NCBI RefSeq assembly: GCF_004361855.1
Contig: NZ_SNWQ01000007.1
Coordinates: forward strand, 329,031 to 393,030
Direction: 5' to 3'
Source: Kribbella caucasensis
Lineage (GTDB): Bacteria; Actinomycetota; Actinomycetes; Propionibacteriales; Kribbellaceae
DNA length: 64,000 bases
Numbering within the stretch: position 1 is the first letter of the stretch; every line of letters starts with the position of its first letter. Under the pieces are notes generated by a model, which was given only the letters and a program-made list of their open reading frames with translations, was not told the origin of the DNA and made no database searches. Shown one piece after another: positions 34,061 through 43,359 of this stretch. Made by a program: the position numbers and the translations under genes.

Positions 34061-34830
34061 CCGAAACCCCACAGTCCACCGGCGTCGTGGTCACCGGTGC
34101 CGCGCAAGGAATCGGCGCCGCGATCGCCGAACGGTTCGCGGCGGCCGGCTGGCATGTCGTCGGCGTCGATCTGTCCGGCGAGGTCCTCCCGCTGCTGGAG
34201 CAGGACGGTCATGACTACGTGTCGGGGGATGCCGGGGATCCCGACGTGATCGGTCTCGCGTGCAAGCGGGCGGAGGCACTGGGTTCCGGCCTCGCGGCCT
34301 TCGTGGCCAACGCCGGTATCGCGTCGCCCGGCGAGACGGCCGACTACCCGTTGGAGGAGTGGGACCGGGTGCTTGACGTCAACCTGCGCGGGGCGTTCGT
34401 CGGTGCGAAGACGGCTCGCCCGCTGCTGCGCGAAGGCTCGAGCGTGGTCATGTTGTCCTCGATCTGCGCGGTCCAGGGGTTCGGCGCCCGCGCGTCGTAC
34501 TGCGCGTCGAAGGCCGGGATCGAAGGGCTGGTCCGTTCACTCGCGACCGAGTGGGGTCCGGACGGCATCCGGGTGAACGCGGTCGCTCCCGGTACCGTCA
34601 CTACGCCGCTCCAGCAGGCCGTGGTGGCAAGCGGGCGAGCGTCGATGGAGCGGTACCTCGACCGCATCCCGATGAAGCGGGTCGGCAGGCCTGAAGAGGT
34701 CGCCGACGCGGTGTTCTACCTCGCGTCGCCCCAGGCGAGTTATGTCAGCGGAGTGGTGCTGCCGGTCGACGGCGGCTGGGCCGGCGGCGGACTGCCGGCG
34801 ACCGGGGCGGTGGGGTGGGGAAGGTATTGA
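34057..34830 (+). CDS. Short-chain dehydrogenase/reductase
   Basis: 257 residues, classical SDR. Cofactor motif TGAAQGIG (13-20), the NAG motif VANAGIA, catalytic YCASK with Tyr near 150, and the C-terminal DGGWAGGG that closes many FabG-like proteins. The Asp in GVDLSG after the second strand favours NAD over NADP. It would interconvert a hydroxyl and keto group on a pathway intermediate, perhaps the product of the P450. It is coupled by a 4-bp overlap to the SnoaL gene. Confidence 0.88.
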   Translation: MTETPQSTGVVVTGAAQGIGAAIAERFAAAGWHVVGVDLSGEVLPLLEQDGHDYVSGDAGDPDVIGLACKRAEALGSGLAAFVANAGIASPGETADYPLEEWDRVLDVNLRGAFVGAKTARPLLREGSSVVMLSSICAVQGFGARASYCASKAGIEGLVRSLATEWGPDGIRVNAVAPGTVTTPLQQAVVASGRASMERYLDRIPMKRVGRPEEVADAVFYLASPQASYVSGVVLPVDGGWAGGGLPATGAVGWGRY

Positions 34831-34858
34831 ACACAGTCTTGAGAAGAGAGGCGATCAC

Positions 34859-35899
34859 ATGGTCCAGGTCGGTCTGCTGCTGAGCGACTCGCCGCGATCG
34901 GTCACGCCGGCGCAGCAGTTCGCCGACGTGCGCCGGATCGTCGAGGCGGCCCAGCGCAATGGTTTCACCTACATCGCGATCGGTCAGCACTTCCTGTACG
35001 GCGACCTGCGCTGGCTCCAGCCGGTACCGCTGCTGGCCCGGCTGGCCGCGGATGTCGACCCGCACATCCGGCTGGTCACCCAGATCATGATCGCGCCGCT
35101 CTACCACCCGGTGATGCTGGCCGAGGAGATCGCGACCCTCGACATCGTTACCGAGGGGCGGCTGATCTTCGGCGCCGGTCTCGGCTACCGCGCCGAGGAG
35201 TTCGACTACCTGGGCGTCCCGTTCAAGCAGCGCGCGGGCCGTTTCGACGAGTCGCTGGAGCTGATGAAGAAGCTCTGGACGCAGGAGACCGTCGACCACC
35301 ACGGCAAGTACTGGCAACTGGACAACGTGCAGCCGCACATCTTCCCGGTGCAGCGGCCGCATCCACCGATCTGGATCGGCGCGCACGCCGAGGCGGGCGT
35401 CCGGCGCTGCGGGAAGTACGGCGACGCGTACGCCTGTCCACCCGAGACCCCGAAGGACGAGGCCGCCCGCCGGTACGCGATCGTCCGCGACGAATTCGTT
35501 GCCCGGGGCAAAGAGTTCGGCCCGCAGCCGCTGCGCCGGAACTGCCTGATCGCCGACTCCCGGGAGGAGGCGATGGTCGAGTACGCCCGGGTCGCCCAGG
35601 GCCGCTACCTGACGTACGCCGCCCGCGGCCTGGACGTGATGGACGCGGCCGAACTGCAGAACGAGTTCGAGAAGGTCGTGTCCGGACATGCCGTGGTCGG
35701 CAGCCCTGATGAGGTGGTCGCGCAGTTGACCGACCTGGTCTCCACTCTGCCGGTCGATCCGTTGCTGGTGCGGCCGCAGTGGCCGACGATGGACTGCGAC
35801 GAGACGATCGCGGCGATCAACCGGTTCGGCAAGGAGGTCGTGCCGGCCATCAACGCGATCACCCCGAGGTCGGACATTCCCATGGACGGAGGGATTTGA
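34859..35899 (+). CDS. Luciferase-like (LLM class) flavin-dependent oxidoreductase
   Basis: 346 residues of the bacterial luciferase-like TIM-barrel family. RLVTQIMIAPLYHPVMLAEEIATLDIVTEGRLIFGAGLGY is the family core, followed by FKQRAGRFDESLELMKKLW and PPIWIGAHAEAGVRRCGKYGD. Members use FMNH2 or F420H2; they include two-component monooxygenases and type II Baeyer-Villiger enzymes. The PNPOx-like gene upstream could supply flavin. A ring-inserting oxygenation fits the two lactonase-like genes in the cluster, but this is inference. GAGAAGAGAGG precedes ATG 34859. Confidence 0.85.
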   Translation: MVQVGLLLSDSPRSVTPAQQFADVRRIVEAAQRNGFTYIAIGQHFLYGDLRWLQPVPLLARLAADVDPHIRLVTQIMIAPLYHPVMLAEEIATLDIVTEGRLIFGAGLGYRAEEFDYLGVPFKQRAGRFDESLELMKKLWTQETVDHHGKYWQLDNVQPHIFPVQRPHPPIWIGAHAEAGVRRCGKYGDAYACPPETPKDEAARRYAIVRDEFVARGKEFGPQPLRRNCLIADSREEAMVEYARVAQGRYLTYAARGLDVMDAAELQNEFEKVVSGHAVVGSPDEVVAQLTDLVSTLPVDPLLVRPQWPTMDCDETIAAINRFGKEVVPAINAITPRSDIPMDGGI

Positions 35900-37368
35900 T
35901 GACCACGACGGTGGTCCAGCGGGACTGGATCCCCGCGACCCGCACGCTGCTGGTCGGCGGCGAGATGGTGGCCGGGCAAGGCGAGACGTGGAGCGTCCTC
36001 AACCCCGCGACAGAGGACGAGTTGGCCGCGGTGACGGGTGCGTCGGCGGACCAGGTCGACCAGGCGGTGGCGGCGGCCCGGGCAGCGTTCCCCGGCTGGG
36101 CGGCGCTCAGCGGGGAACAGCGGTCGCAGTACATCCACCGGCTCGCCGACGTGCTGGAGAGCGCGGCCGACCGGCTGTTGCCTTCGATCGTCAACGAGGT
36201 CGGTACGCCGGTGTCGCTGGCGGAGTATCTCCAGGTCAGGATGGCCGTGCAGGAACATCTGCGCTGGGCCGCCGAGGCCGCGAAGACCGATCGGACGATG
36301 CACCTCGGCGGGTACGACAAGCCGCATCCCACGATGAGCGACGTGGTCCACGAACCGGTCGGCGTCGTCGCCGCGATCACCGGCTACAACTATCCGCTCA
36401 ACCTGGCCGTCTTCAAGTTCGGCGCCGCGCTCGCGGCCGGGTGCACCGTCGTACTCCTGCCCTCCCCGCGTACGCCCCTGACCACGCTGTTCCTCGGCTC
36501 GCTGGTTGCGGAAGCGGGTCTTCCACCAGGCGTCATGAACGTCGTCATCGGCGGCGCCGAGGTCGGTCGGCAGTTGTCTTCCCACCGAGGCGTGGACCGC
36601 GTGTCGTTCACCGGCTCCGACGCGGTCGGCGCGCACATCATGGCGCAAGCGGCCCAGAATCTGACCGGCGTGACCCTCGAACTCGGCGGCAAGTCCCCGA
36701 GCCTGGTGATGCCCGACGTCGACGTGTCGAAGATCGCGGTCGAGATGCACCTGCGCTGGTCGCGGAACGGCGGTCAGGGCTGCGCGGCGCTGGCCCGGTT
36801 GCTCGTCCACGAGAGCAAGTACGACGAGTTCCTGGCGGCTGGCGCGGCCGCGTTCGACCAGATGATCGTGGGCGATCCGTGGGACCCGGCCACGAACATC
36901 GGGCCGATGATCCGGGCCGACCACCGGGAGCGGGTGCTCGGCTTCATCGACGGCTCGCTGGCGGCCGGTGGGACGAAGCTGCTCGAGGTGACGAAACCCC
37001 TTCCGGACAAGGGGTATTTCGTCAATCCGGTGCTGCTCGGCGATCTGGCTCCCGATGCCCGGGCGGTGCAGCAGGAGATCTTCGGGCCGGTCGCGGTGAT
37101 CCTGCCGTTCAAGGACACCGACGAGGCGATCCGGCTGGCCAACGACACGGCGTACGGGCTGGCCGCGAACGTCTGGTGCGACGATCCGGCGGAGGCGCGG
37201 AGGATCGCGCTGCGGATCCGGGCCGGCACGGTGTGGATCAACGGCGGCGGCGCGATGCGGCCCGACGCGCCGTTCGGCGGTTACGGCCGCTCGGGCGTCG
37301 GGCGCGAACTGGGGGAGTGGGGCATGCACGAATACCTGGAGGTCAAGCACATCCAGTGGCGGGTGTGA
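35899..37368 (+). CDS. Aldehyde dehydrogenase
   Basis: 489 residues. Glu261 in LELGGKSP is the base and Cys295 in NGGQGCAAL the nucleophile; TGYNYPLNL (161-169) and FTGSDAVG (237-244) bind NAD. It belongs to the broad betaine/aromatic aldehyde group and would turn an aldehyde intermediate into the acid for CoA ligation. GGAGGG lies before ATG 35899, which overlaps the previous stop by one base (TGATG). It ends the ten-gene Liv operon, three bases from the convergent SDR gene. Confidence 0.9.
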   Translation: MTTTVVQRDWIPATRTLLVGGEMVAGQGETWSVLNPATEDELAAVTGASADQVDQAVAAARAAFPGWAALSGEQRSQYIHRLADVLESAADRLLPSIVNEVGTPVSLAEYLQVRMAVQEHLRWAAEAAKTDRTMHLGGYDKPHPTMSDVVHEPVGVVAAITGYNYPLNLAVFKFGAALAAGCTVVLLPSPRTPLTTLFLGSLVAEAGLPPGVMNVVIGGAEVGRQLSSHRGVDRVSFTGSDAVGAHIMAQAAQNLTGVTLELGGKSPSLVMPDVDVSKIAVEMHLRWSRNGGQGCAALARLLVHESKYDEFLAAGAAAFDQMIVGDPWDPATNIGPMIRADHRERVLGFIDGSLAAGGTKLLEVTKPLPDKGYFVNPVLLGDLAPDARAVQQEIFGPVAVILPFKDTDEAIRLANDTAYGLAANVWCDDPAEARRIALRIRAGTVWINGGGAMRPDAPFGGYGRSGVGRELGEWGMHEYLEVKHIQWRV

Positions 37369-37371
37369 CCC

Positions 37372-38136
37372 TCACTTGGCGGTGATGCCGCCGTCGACCG
37401 GGATGGTCACGCCGGTGACGTACGACGACAGGTCGCTGGCCAGGAACAGGGCGACGTTCGCGATCTCCTCCGGCTGCGACGCGCGCCCCATCGGGATGGT
37501 CGCGAAGAACGCGGCCTTCCGGCGCTCGATCTCCTCCGGGTCGTCGATCCGGAAGAAGGCCGGCAACCCCGGCGTCTCGACCGATCCCGGCGCGATCGCG
37601 TTCACCCGGATCCGGTCGGCGGCGAAGGCGAGCGCCATCGACCGGACCAGCGCGATGATGCCGCCCTTGGTGAACGAGTAGAGCGGGCTGTACGGCGATC
37701 CGATCAGCCCGGAGGTCGAGCTGGTGAAGATCACCGACGCGCCGCCGGCCGCCTTCAGTTGGTCGGTGAGGTACCCGCTGAGGAAGAAGCTCGCCCGCGC
37801 GTTGACCTCGATCCCGAGGTCCCACTCCTCGGCGCTGAGTTCGAGTCCGGCCGCGCCCGGGATGCCGACGTTGTTGTAGAGCACGTGCAGTACGCCGTGC
37901 TCGGACCGAACGTGGTCGGCCAGGCCCTTGAGCGCACCGAGATCACGGACGTCGACGATCGCGGCCTCGGCCTTGCCACCGGCCGCTTCGATCTCGGTGA
38001 CCACGTCCTTGGCCGCCTGGTCGTTGACGTCGACAACGATGACGTGCGCCCCCTCCCGGGCGAACAGCACGGCCGCGGCCCGGCCCATCCCGGAGGCGCC
38101 GGCGGTGATCAGAGCGACCTTGTCCTTGAGCAGCAT
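37372..38136 (-). CDS. Short-chain dehydrogenase/reductase
   Basis: 254 residues. TGxxxGxG motif in LITAGASGMGRAAAVLFARE, Asp in VVDVND for NAD, YNNVG (variant NNAG), and the catalytic YSFTK where Ser replaces the usual small residue after Tyr. The end VTGVTIPVDGGITAK is FabG-like. It is the last gene of a four-gene minus-strand operon with the CoA transferase, SMP-30 protein and flavin oxidoreductase (9 bp after the latter). The substrate is unknown. Confidence 0.85.
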   Translation of the reverse strand: MLLKDKVALITAGASGMGRAAAVLFAREGAHVIVVDVNDQAAKDVVTEIEAAGGKAEAAIVDVRDLGALKGLADHVRSEHGVLHVLYNNVGIPGAAGLELSAEEWDLGIEVNARASFFLSGYLTDQLKAAGGASVIFTSSTSGLIGSPYSPLYSFTKGGIIALVRSMALAFAADRIRVNAIAPGSVETPGLPAFFRIDDPEEIERRKAAFFATIPMGRASQPEEIANVALFLASDLSSYVTGVTIPVDGGITAK

Positions 38137-38145
38137 GGGATCTCC

Positions 38146-40116
38146 CTATCGTCGGTTGGCCGTGACCAACTGCTTGGCGAGTGCGTACGCCTGCTGGGTG
38201 GCGAACACGAGCCGCCGCGGGGCGTAGGCGTCTCCCAGAACATGGATGTCCCGGAGTTCGTCGCGGAGTGCGTCGTACAACGATGACTCCGAAACACTGC
38301 CGCAGGCCAGTACGACGGAGTCGAAGTCGCCGAGCACCCGGGTCCGCCAGGAGTAGACGTTCCTGGTCAGCACGGTGTGCCGCTCGATCGCGACCACCTG
38401 CTCCATCGACCGCAACGTCACGCCCGCGGCGTCGAGGCGGCCGAGGATCGCGCCGATGCTGTACCGCCCGACCAGTGGTGCCGGCTGATTCGTGGGGTGG
38501 ACGAGTGTGACCTCGTGGCCTGCCTCGGCGAGGTAGTCGGCCACAGACAGCGGCGGAACGTGGTCGTCCTCGGCAATCACCAGCACGCGGTGGCCGAGAG
38601 ACACGCGACCGGCCAACACGTCCCTGCTGTCGACGACGTGCGGCGCGTCCACCCCCGGAATCGCCGGTACGCGGCTGTGGGCGCCGGTCGCGATCGCTGT
38701 GACGTCCGCTCCGAAGGCGCGCACCTGATCCGGCGTCGCGTTTGTGCTGGTCGCCAGGTCAACACCGAGCCGTTTCAGCCGACCGATCTGCCATTCCAGG
38801 TACTGGGCGAATCCCTCGTGCCGGGGGACTTGGGCGACGTACCGAAGTTGCCCGCCGAGCTCCGTCTCCGCCTCCCACAGCGTGACGTCGAGCCCGTTCT
38901 CCTTGGCGAGGGCGGCCAGCTCCAGGCCCGCGGGTCCGCCGCCGACCACGAGCAGCCGCCGCTTCGTTGCGCCTTGCAACCATGGGCCTTCGACCTCATG
39001 ACTGGTACCGGGATTGACGGCGCAGGCGAACGAGAGCCCTTCCACGTACCGCCGGCTGATGCAGTCGTTGCCGCCCACGCACGGGCGGATCTCGTCGGTC
39101 CGTCCCTCCCGCGCCTTCGCGAGCAGGTCACCGTCGGCGATGTGGGCCCGGGCCATCCCGACGATGTCGGCGTAGCCCGCGGCAAGGACCGATTCGGCAA
39201 CGGCGGGATCAGTGATCCTGCCCGTGTGGACCACCGGCACGGACAAGGCCCGCTTCAGCTCCCCGGCGTACGGGGCGAACGCGCCGGGCTCGAATTGGGT
39301 CGGCTGGATGTAGCTCGGGTTGCCCCATGGGCTGCCGATCACGCCGTGCACGTAGTCGACGAGTCCGGTCGATTCGAAGTACTGCGCCAGCTCGACACCG
39401 TCGCTCAGGTCGTACCCCTCGGGCAGTTCCTCGCGGAGGTTGAGCCGGATCCCGAGCGTCATCGAGGCGCCGACGGTCTCGCGGATCGCGCGCAGGCACT
39501 CGACCGCGAACCTCGCCCGGTTCTCGAGCGAGCCGCCGTACGAGTCGGTGCGCTGATTCGTGTACGGCGAGAGGAACCACTCGTGCAGATCCTCGTGGTT
39601 GAGATGCAGTTCGACCCCGTCGGCCCTTCCGAGCTGGGCAAGCCGCGCCGATTCGGCGTACTCGCGGACGAACCACGCGATCTCGGCTTCGGTCATCACG
39701 TGCGGCACCAGGTTGATCGTCGGCGCGCTCATCACGGCCGAGGGCGCATGCGGCATCCCGCCCTGGTGCACCATCTGCACGGTGACCGCCGTACCCAGGT
39801 CGTGCAGGGCATCGCAGAACTGCTGGACCCGCTCGACGAAGTAGGGCAGCCGGAAATGTCCGACGGTCGCCGCGCCGACGCCGGTCGGGTCGAAGCCGGG
39901 CACGACCTTGTTGCGGAGGTGGGTGGAGAGGCTGCCGACCCAAGCCACCCCGTCGTCTTTGCAGCGACGTTCGAAGTACGCGATGTTGCGCCGGGCCTCG
40001 TCCTCGGTGCCCCAGATGTTGCCGATGGCCGAGGCGTGCGGCGGCATCATCACGCGGTTGCGCAACCGCATCGTGCCGACCTCGATCGGGCTGAACAGGT
40101 GTGGGTAGGCGGTCAT
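38146..40116 (-). CDS. TMADH/dienoyl-CoA-reductase-like flavoprotein
   Basis: 656 residues. Residues 1-340 are an Old Yellow Enzyme TIM barrel (FSPIEVGTMRLRNRVMMPPH; NQRTDSYGGSLENRARF), then an iron-sulfur segment and from about 386 an FAD/NAD-binding half (RRLLVVGGGPAGLELAALAKENG). The Fe-S motif reads CVGGNDCISR with a later Cys in FACAVNPG: Cys346, Cys352 and Cys365 are kept but the second ligand is Gly349, so a normal four-cysteine [4Fe-4S] cluster is doubtful. The family reduces dienoyl-CoAs or demethylates amines. It overlaps the SMP-30 gene by 4 bp. Confidence 0.85.
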   Translation of the reverse strand: MTAYPHLFSPIEVGTMRLRNRVMMPPHASAIGNIWGTEDEARRNIAYFERRCKDDGVAWVGSLSTHLRNKVVPGFDPTGVGAATVGHFRLPYFVERVQQFCDALHDLGTAVTVQMVHQGGMPHAPSAVMSAPTINLVPHVMTEAEIAWFVREYAESARLAQLGRADGVELHLNHEDLHEWFLSPYTNQRTDSYGGSLENRARFAVECLRAIRETVGASMTLGIRLNLREELPEGYDLSDGVELAQYFESTGLVDYVHGVIGSPWGNPSYIQPTQFEPGAFAPYAGELKRALSVPVVHTGRITDPAVAESVLAAGYADIVGMARAHIADGDLLAKAREGRTDEIRPCVGGNDCISRRYVEGLSFACAVNPGTSHEVEGPWLQGATKRRLLVVGGGPAGLELAALAKENGLDVTLWEAETELGGQLRYVAQVPRHEGFAQYLEWQIGRLKRLGVDLATSTNATPDQVRAFGADVTAIATGAHSRVPAIPGVDAPHVVDSRDVLAGRVSLGHRVLVIAEDDHVPPLSVADYLAEAGHEVTLVHPTNQPAPLVGRYSIGAILGRLDAAGVTLRSMEQVVAIERHTVLTRNVYSWRTRVLGDFDSVVLACGSVSESSLYDALRDELRDIHVLGDAYAPRRLVFATQQAYALAKQLVTANRR

Positions 40117-40958
40117 GACCGTTCTCCGAACCGACGGACGGCGACACCTGGATGGGGTGCCCGCAGCCTCAACAGCCTCCCGGCCCAGGGCTGTACGTCG
40201 TCGTCCTCTGGAAGCCGGTGGCGCGAGGTGGTGATGAACAGCTCCCGCAGGTGCTCGCCACCGAAGCAGACGCTCGTCGGATGCGACACAGGGAGGGTGA
40301 CGTGTAGGTCGACGGCGCCGGACCTGTCGTACCTACGGATGGCTTCACCGCCGATGAGAGCGACCCAGAGTCCGCCGGCCGCATCTGCTGCGAGGCCGTC
40401 GGGTTGCCCGTCCGCCGGGTCGATGCGGGCGAAGATCTCGCCGTCGCTGAGTCCGGTGTCCGGGTGCCAAGCGTATCGATTGATGTGGCCGTCGGCGGTG
40501 TCCGCGACGTACAGGATGGTGCCGGACTCGTCCCAGGCGATGCCGTTGCCCGCGACCAGTTCGTCGAGCTGCTCCCGCAACGATCCGTCGGGCTCGAGCA
40601 GGTGGACGCCGGCGCACCTGTCGCCGGTGGGGGAGTAGGAGGTCACCCAGAGCCGGCCCAGCGGGTCGCACTTGCCGTCGTTGAGGCGCCGGCGACCACC
40701 GAGATCAGGCAACTCCGCGAGGATCGTCACCCCGTGCACGATCCGGTTCTCCTGCGCGAACACAAGCGATCCGTCGACAGCCGGTACGGCGAAGCTCGTG
40801 CGTTGCCCCGTCGTCAGGACGGTCCGATCTCCCGCGCGGACTATCCCGTCGAGCAGGTCGACCCGGAACAGCTCACCAGTCGACTTGTCCCAGTACGGCG
40901 CCTCGCCGAGCCGGTCCCGGGACTCCGAGACCACCTCGACGGCTGCGACCTCAGGCAC
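40113..40958 (-). CDS. SMP-30/gluconolactonase-like hydrolase
   Basis: 281 residues of the six-bladed SMP-30 propeller. RLGEAPYWDKSTGELFRVDLLDG is blade one with the metal Glu; RRLNDGKCDPLGRLWVTS carries the metal Asn and Asp region; GNGIAWDESGTILYVADTADG and QPDGLAADAAGGLWVAL supply the third site. Members are Ca or Zn lactonases of sugars and other lactones. Its place between a CoA transferase and flavin oxidoreductase suggests a lactone intermediate. GTG 40958 with GGAG upstream is chosen; a longer frame to 41045 would overlap the CoA transferase gene by 95 bp. Confidence 0.85.
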   Translation of the reverse strand: MPEVAAVEVVSESRDRLGEAPYWDKSTGELFRVDLLDGIVRAGDRTVLTTGQRTSFAVPAVDGSLVFAQENRIVHGVTILAELPDLGGRRRLNDGKCDPLGRLWVTSYSPTGDRCAGVHLLEPDGSLREQLDELVAGNGIAWDESGTILYVADTADGHINRYAWHPDTGLSDGEIFARIDPADGQPDGLAADAAGGLWVALIGGEAIRRYDRSGAVDLHVTLPVSHPTSVCFGGEHLRELFITTSRHRLPEDDDVQPWAGRLLRLRAPHPGVAVRRFGERS

Positions 40959-42192
40959 CGCCGACGACTCCCCGGTCCCGGAGTGCGGCGAGTTCGTTGC
41001 CGTCGACACCAACTTCCGCGAGCACCTCGCCGGTGTGTTCGCCAACCCCGGGCACTCCGTCGTACGTCGGACCGGGGTAGTCGTGCAGGTGGAGCACCGG
41101 GCCGGGCATCATCGCCGGGCCGAGGACCGTGTTCGCGAGTTCGACCAGGGTTCGCTCGGTGAAGTGCGGGTCCTCGCTGACGTCCTTGGCGTCGTTGACC
41201 GGCGCCGAGACCACCTCGTGCGCGTCGAGGACTGCGAGCACTTCGTCCCGCCGCCGGCTCGCGACCCAGGCGATCACCAGCACCTGGAGCGCTTCGTTGT
41301 TGGCCATCCGGGCGGCGTTCGTCGCGTACCGCTCGTCGGTCTTCAGATCGGGGCGCCCCATCGCGTCGAAGAGCCGCAGGGCGATGGTCTGGTTGGACGC
41401 GGCGATCGAGAGCCAGCCACCATCGGCCGCCTGATAGATCCCCCGTGGCGACGCGGCGCCCGACGTGTTCCCCTGGCGCTGGGTGATCCGGCCGGACGAG
41501 GTGTAGTTGAGGACCGCGTCGCCGAGGATGAACATCAACGGTTCGTACAGCGCGACGTCCACTTCCGAGCCGGTGCCGCTGACCTGGCGCCGGTAGAGCG
41601 CCATCGCCGTACCGAACGCCGCGGAGATGCCCGCGATGGAGTCGGCGAAACCGAACGGGGGAGATGTCGGCGGGGTCTGCGGCCAGCCGTTGAGGAACGC
41701 GTAGCCGCTCGCGGTCTCCGCGACGGTGCCGAAGCCGGGGCGCTCGCGATAGGGCCCGGTCTGGCCGAAGCCGCTCACCCGGGTCATCACCAGGCCCGCA
41801 TTGGTGTCGGACAGCGTCTTGTAGTCCATCCCCCAGGCCTCCATCCGGCCGGGGCGGAAGCTCTCGATCACCACGTCCGCGCCGCGGATCAGGCGGCGGA
41901 CCAGCTCGCGGCCGTCGGCCTCCCGCAGGTCGACCCCGACCGACCGCTTGCCCGAGTTCAGCCGGGCGAAACCGATCGCCAGGCCGTTGTGGATCGGCTC
42001 CCACTGCCGGGCGAAGTCACCCTGGCGCGGATCCTCGACCTTGACCACGTCGGCGCCGAAGTCGCGCAACATCCGCCCGGCGGTGGGAGCGGCGTACATG
42101 GAGCCGAGCTCGATGACGCGCACGCCCGCGAGTGGCGCCCCGGGGGTCGGCCCTGAGTTCGGCACGGTGGTCGGTCCCTTCGCCGCGAACAT
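40951..42192 (-). CDS. CaiB/BaiF-type (family III) CoA transferase
   Basis: 413 residues. RVIELGSMYAAPTAGRMLRDFGADVVKVE is the N-terminal Rossmann-like signature; Asp in SEVDVALYEPL (about residue 205) is the catalytic acid that forms the aspartyl-CoA anhydride. It would move CoA from one acyl-CoA to a carboxylic acid without ATP, a second entry or recycling step beside the acyl-CoA synthetase. It leads the minus-strand operon down to 37372. ATG 42192 has a weak operator copy immediately upstream and no clear ribosome site. Confidence 0.9.
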   Translation of the reverse strand: MFAAKGPTTVPNSGPTPGAPLAGVRVIELGSMYAAPTAGRMLRDFGADVVKVEDPRQGDFARQWEPIHNGLAIGFARLNSGKRSVGVDLREADGRELVRRLIRGADVVIESFRPGRMEAWGMDYKTLSDTNAGLVMTRVSGFGQTGPYRERPGFGTVAETASGYAFLNGWPQTPPTSPPFGFADSIAGISAAFGTAMALYRRQVSGTGSEVDVALYEPLMFILGDAVLNYTSSGRITQRQGNTSGAASPRGIYQAADGGWLSIAASNQTIALRLFDAMGRPDLKTDERYATNAARMANNEALQVLVIAWVASRRRDEVLAVLDAHEVVSAPVNDAKDVSEDPHFTERTLVELANTVLGPAMMPGPVLHLHDYPGPTYDGVPGVGEHTGEVLAEVGVDGNELAALRDRGVVGGA

Positions 42193-42197
42193 AAATG

Positions 42198-42214
42198 ATG
42201 CATATGAATAGTAA
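42198..42214. promoter_or_regulatory. Weak operator copy before the CoA transferase
   Basis: ATGCATATGAATAGTAA matches the cluster consensus at 11 of 16 places and shares ATGCATATGA with the site at 22504. On the minus strand it contains TACTAT (42213-42208), a TANNNT -10 candidate for the CoA transferase operon. Confidence 0.4.
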
Positions 42215-42252
42215 CGTTCGAGGCAGATCCTGACCAGGCGTCGTGCTCATTC

Positions 42253-42280
42253 TTGACAAAACTAGGCTAATGATTAGCCT
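42253..42280 (+). promoter_or_regulatory. Promoter and perfect palindromic operator of the second importer
   Basis: TTGACA (42253-42258), a 16-base spacer and TAGCCT (42275-42280) form the promoter. AGGCTAAT-G-ATTAGCCT (42264-42280) is a 17-bp perfect palindrome that takes in the -10 box and matches the cluster consensus at 14 of 16 places. A protein bound here would block RNA polymerase. Confidence 0.65.
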
Positions 42281-42315
42281 GCTGGAATCCGAAGAGACCA
42301 ACCGCGGGAGTCGTC

Positions 42316-43359
42316 GTGAGGGTGCTGTCAACGGGTCGTCGCAGGTGTGTTCCAGGAGTCGTCGCGGTGGTACTCGCCGCTGTTCTGTCCGGCTGTCTCA
42401 GCTCAGGTGAAGGCGCGGCGGAGGCGGCCGCGGGGTTCGAGTCCATCTCGTCCGGGGCGACCAGCGAGGGCGCGGTCACCTGGTACGTGTCCATTCCGGA
42501 AGCGGTCGCCAAGGGTGTGGCCGACGCGTTCAGCGGCAAGTACGGCATCGGCGTCGAGATGACCGTACTGACCTCCGGCCTGCTGGCCACCCGCTACTCC
42601 TCGGAGATGAGCTCGGGCAAGTCGGCCGCGGACGTCGTCACGTTGGCCGATCCGGTCTTCTTCAAGGACGCCGTGGCCAAGCAGTGGGTCGGCGGCCTCG
42701 ATCCCGCCGACGAACCGGCCCTGGAGACCTGGCCGGACACGGCCCTCCGGGAGAACTCGTACGCGCTGGTGAACATCCAGCCCATCGGGGTGACGATCGA
42801 CACCAAGAAGGCCAAGGCCGCCGACTTCGGCTCGTGGGAAGGACTGCTCGCCCCATCGCTGAAGGGTCAGGTCTACCTGGTCAACCCGGCCAACGTGCCG
42901 TCCTGGCTCGCACACATGAACCTGCTGCGGAAGACGTACGGGGACGGGTTCCTCGCCAAGCTGGCGGCGCAGAGCCCCAAGCTGGTCGACAGTTCGGTGC
43001 CCGGTGTCCAGCAGGTCGCCGCCGGCTCGGGCACGTTGGTGTATCCGAGCCTGCTCTCCGTGAGCAGGCCACTGTCGGCCAAGGGAGCCAGTGTCGAGAC
43101 GGTGTTCCCCTCGCCGACGACCGGTGTCGAGCAGTTCGCCGCGGTGTCGTCCGCGGCGCCCCACCCCAACGCGGCCCGGTTGTTCCTGAACTTCCTGCTG
43201 ACCGAGGAGGCCCAGAAGATCCTGAACAAGGGCACCGGATCCTCACCGCTCGGCAACCTGGAGGGAACCGTTCCACTCCCGGACGGCTACGTCTCCCCAG
43301 ACGTCGAGGCAGCCCTCGCGGCGAAGGCGGAGATCGTGTCCGGCCTGGGGCTCGGATGA
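42316..43359 (+). CDS. ABC transporter binding lipoprotein (FbpA/family 1 type)
   Basis: 347 residues. Signal segment VVAVVLAAVLSGC with a lipobox Cys near residue 27. The body fits the family 1/iron-thiamine-phosphonate binding proteins (VTWYVSIPEAVAKGVADAFSGKYGI; AAPHPNAARLFLNFLLTEEAQKIL). It lacks an evident pair of iron-binding tyrosines in context, so an organic anion is as likely as iron. It is the first gene of a four-gene operon under the palindromic operator. The GTG 42316 start fits the signal length. Confidence 0.82.
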   Translation: MRVLSTGRRRCVPGVVAVVLAAVLSGCLSSGEGAAEAAAGFESISSGATSEGAVTWYVSIPEAVAKGVADAFSGKYGIGVEMTVLTSGLLATRYSSEMSSGKSAADVVTLADPVFFKDAVAKQWVGGLDPADEPALETWPDTALRENSYALVNIQPIGVTIDTKKAKAADFGSWEGLLAPSLKGQVYLVNPANVPSWLAHMNLLRKTYGDGFLAKLAAQSPKLVDSSVPGVQQVAAGSGTLVYPSLLSVSRPLSAKGASVETVFPSPTTGVEQFAAVSSAAPHPNAARLFLNFLLTEEAQKILNKGTGSSPLGNLEGTVPLPDGYVSPDVEAALAAKAEIVSGLGLG

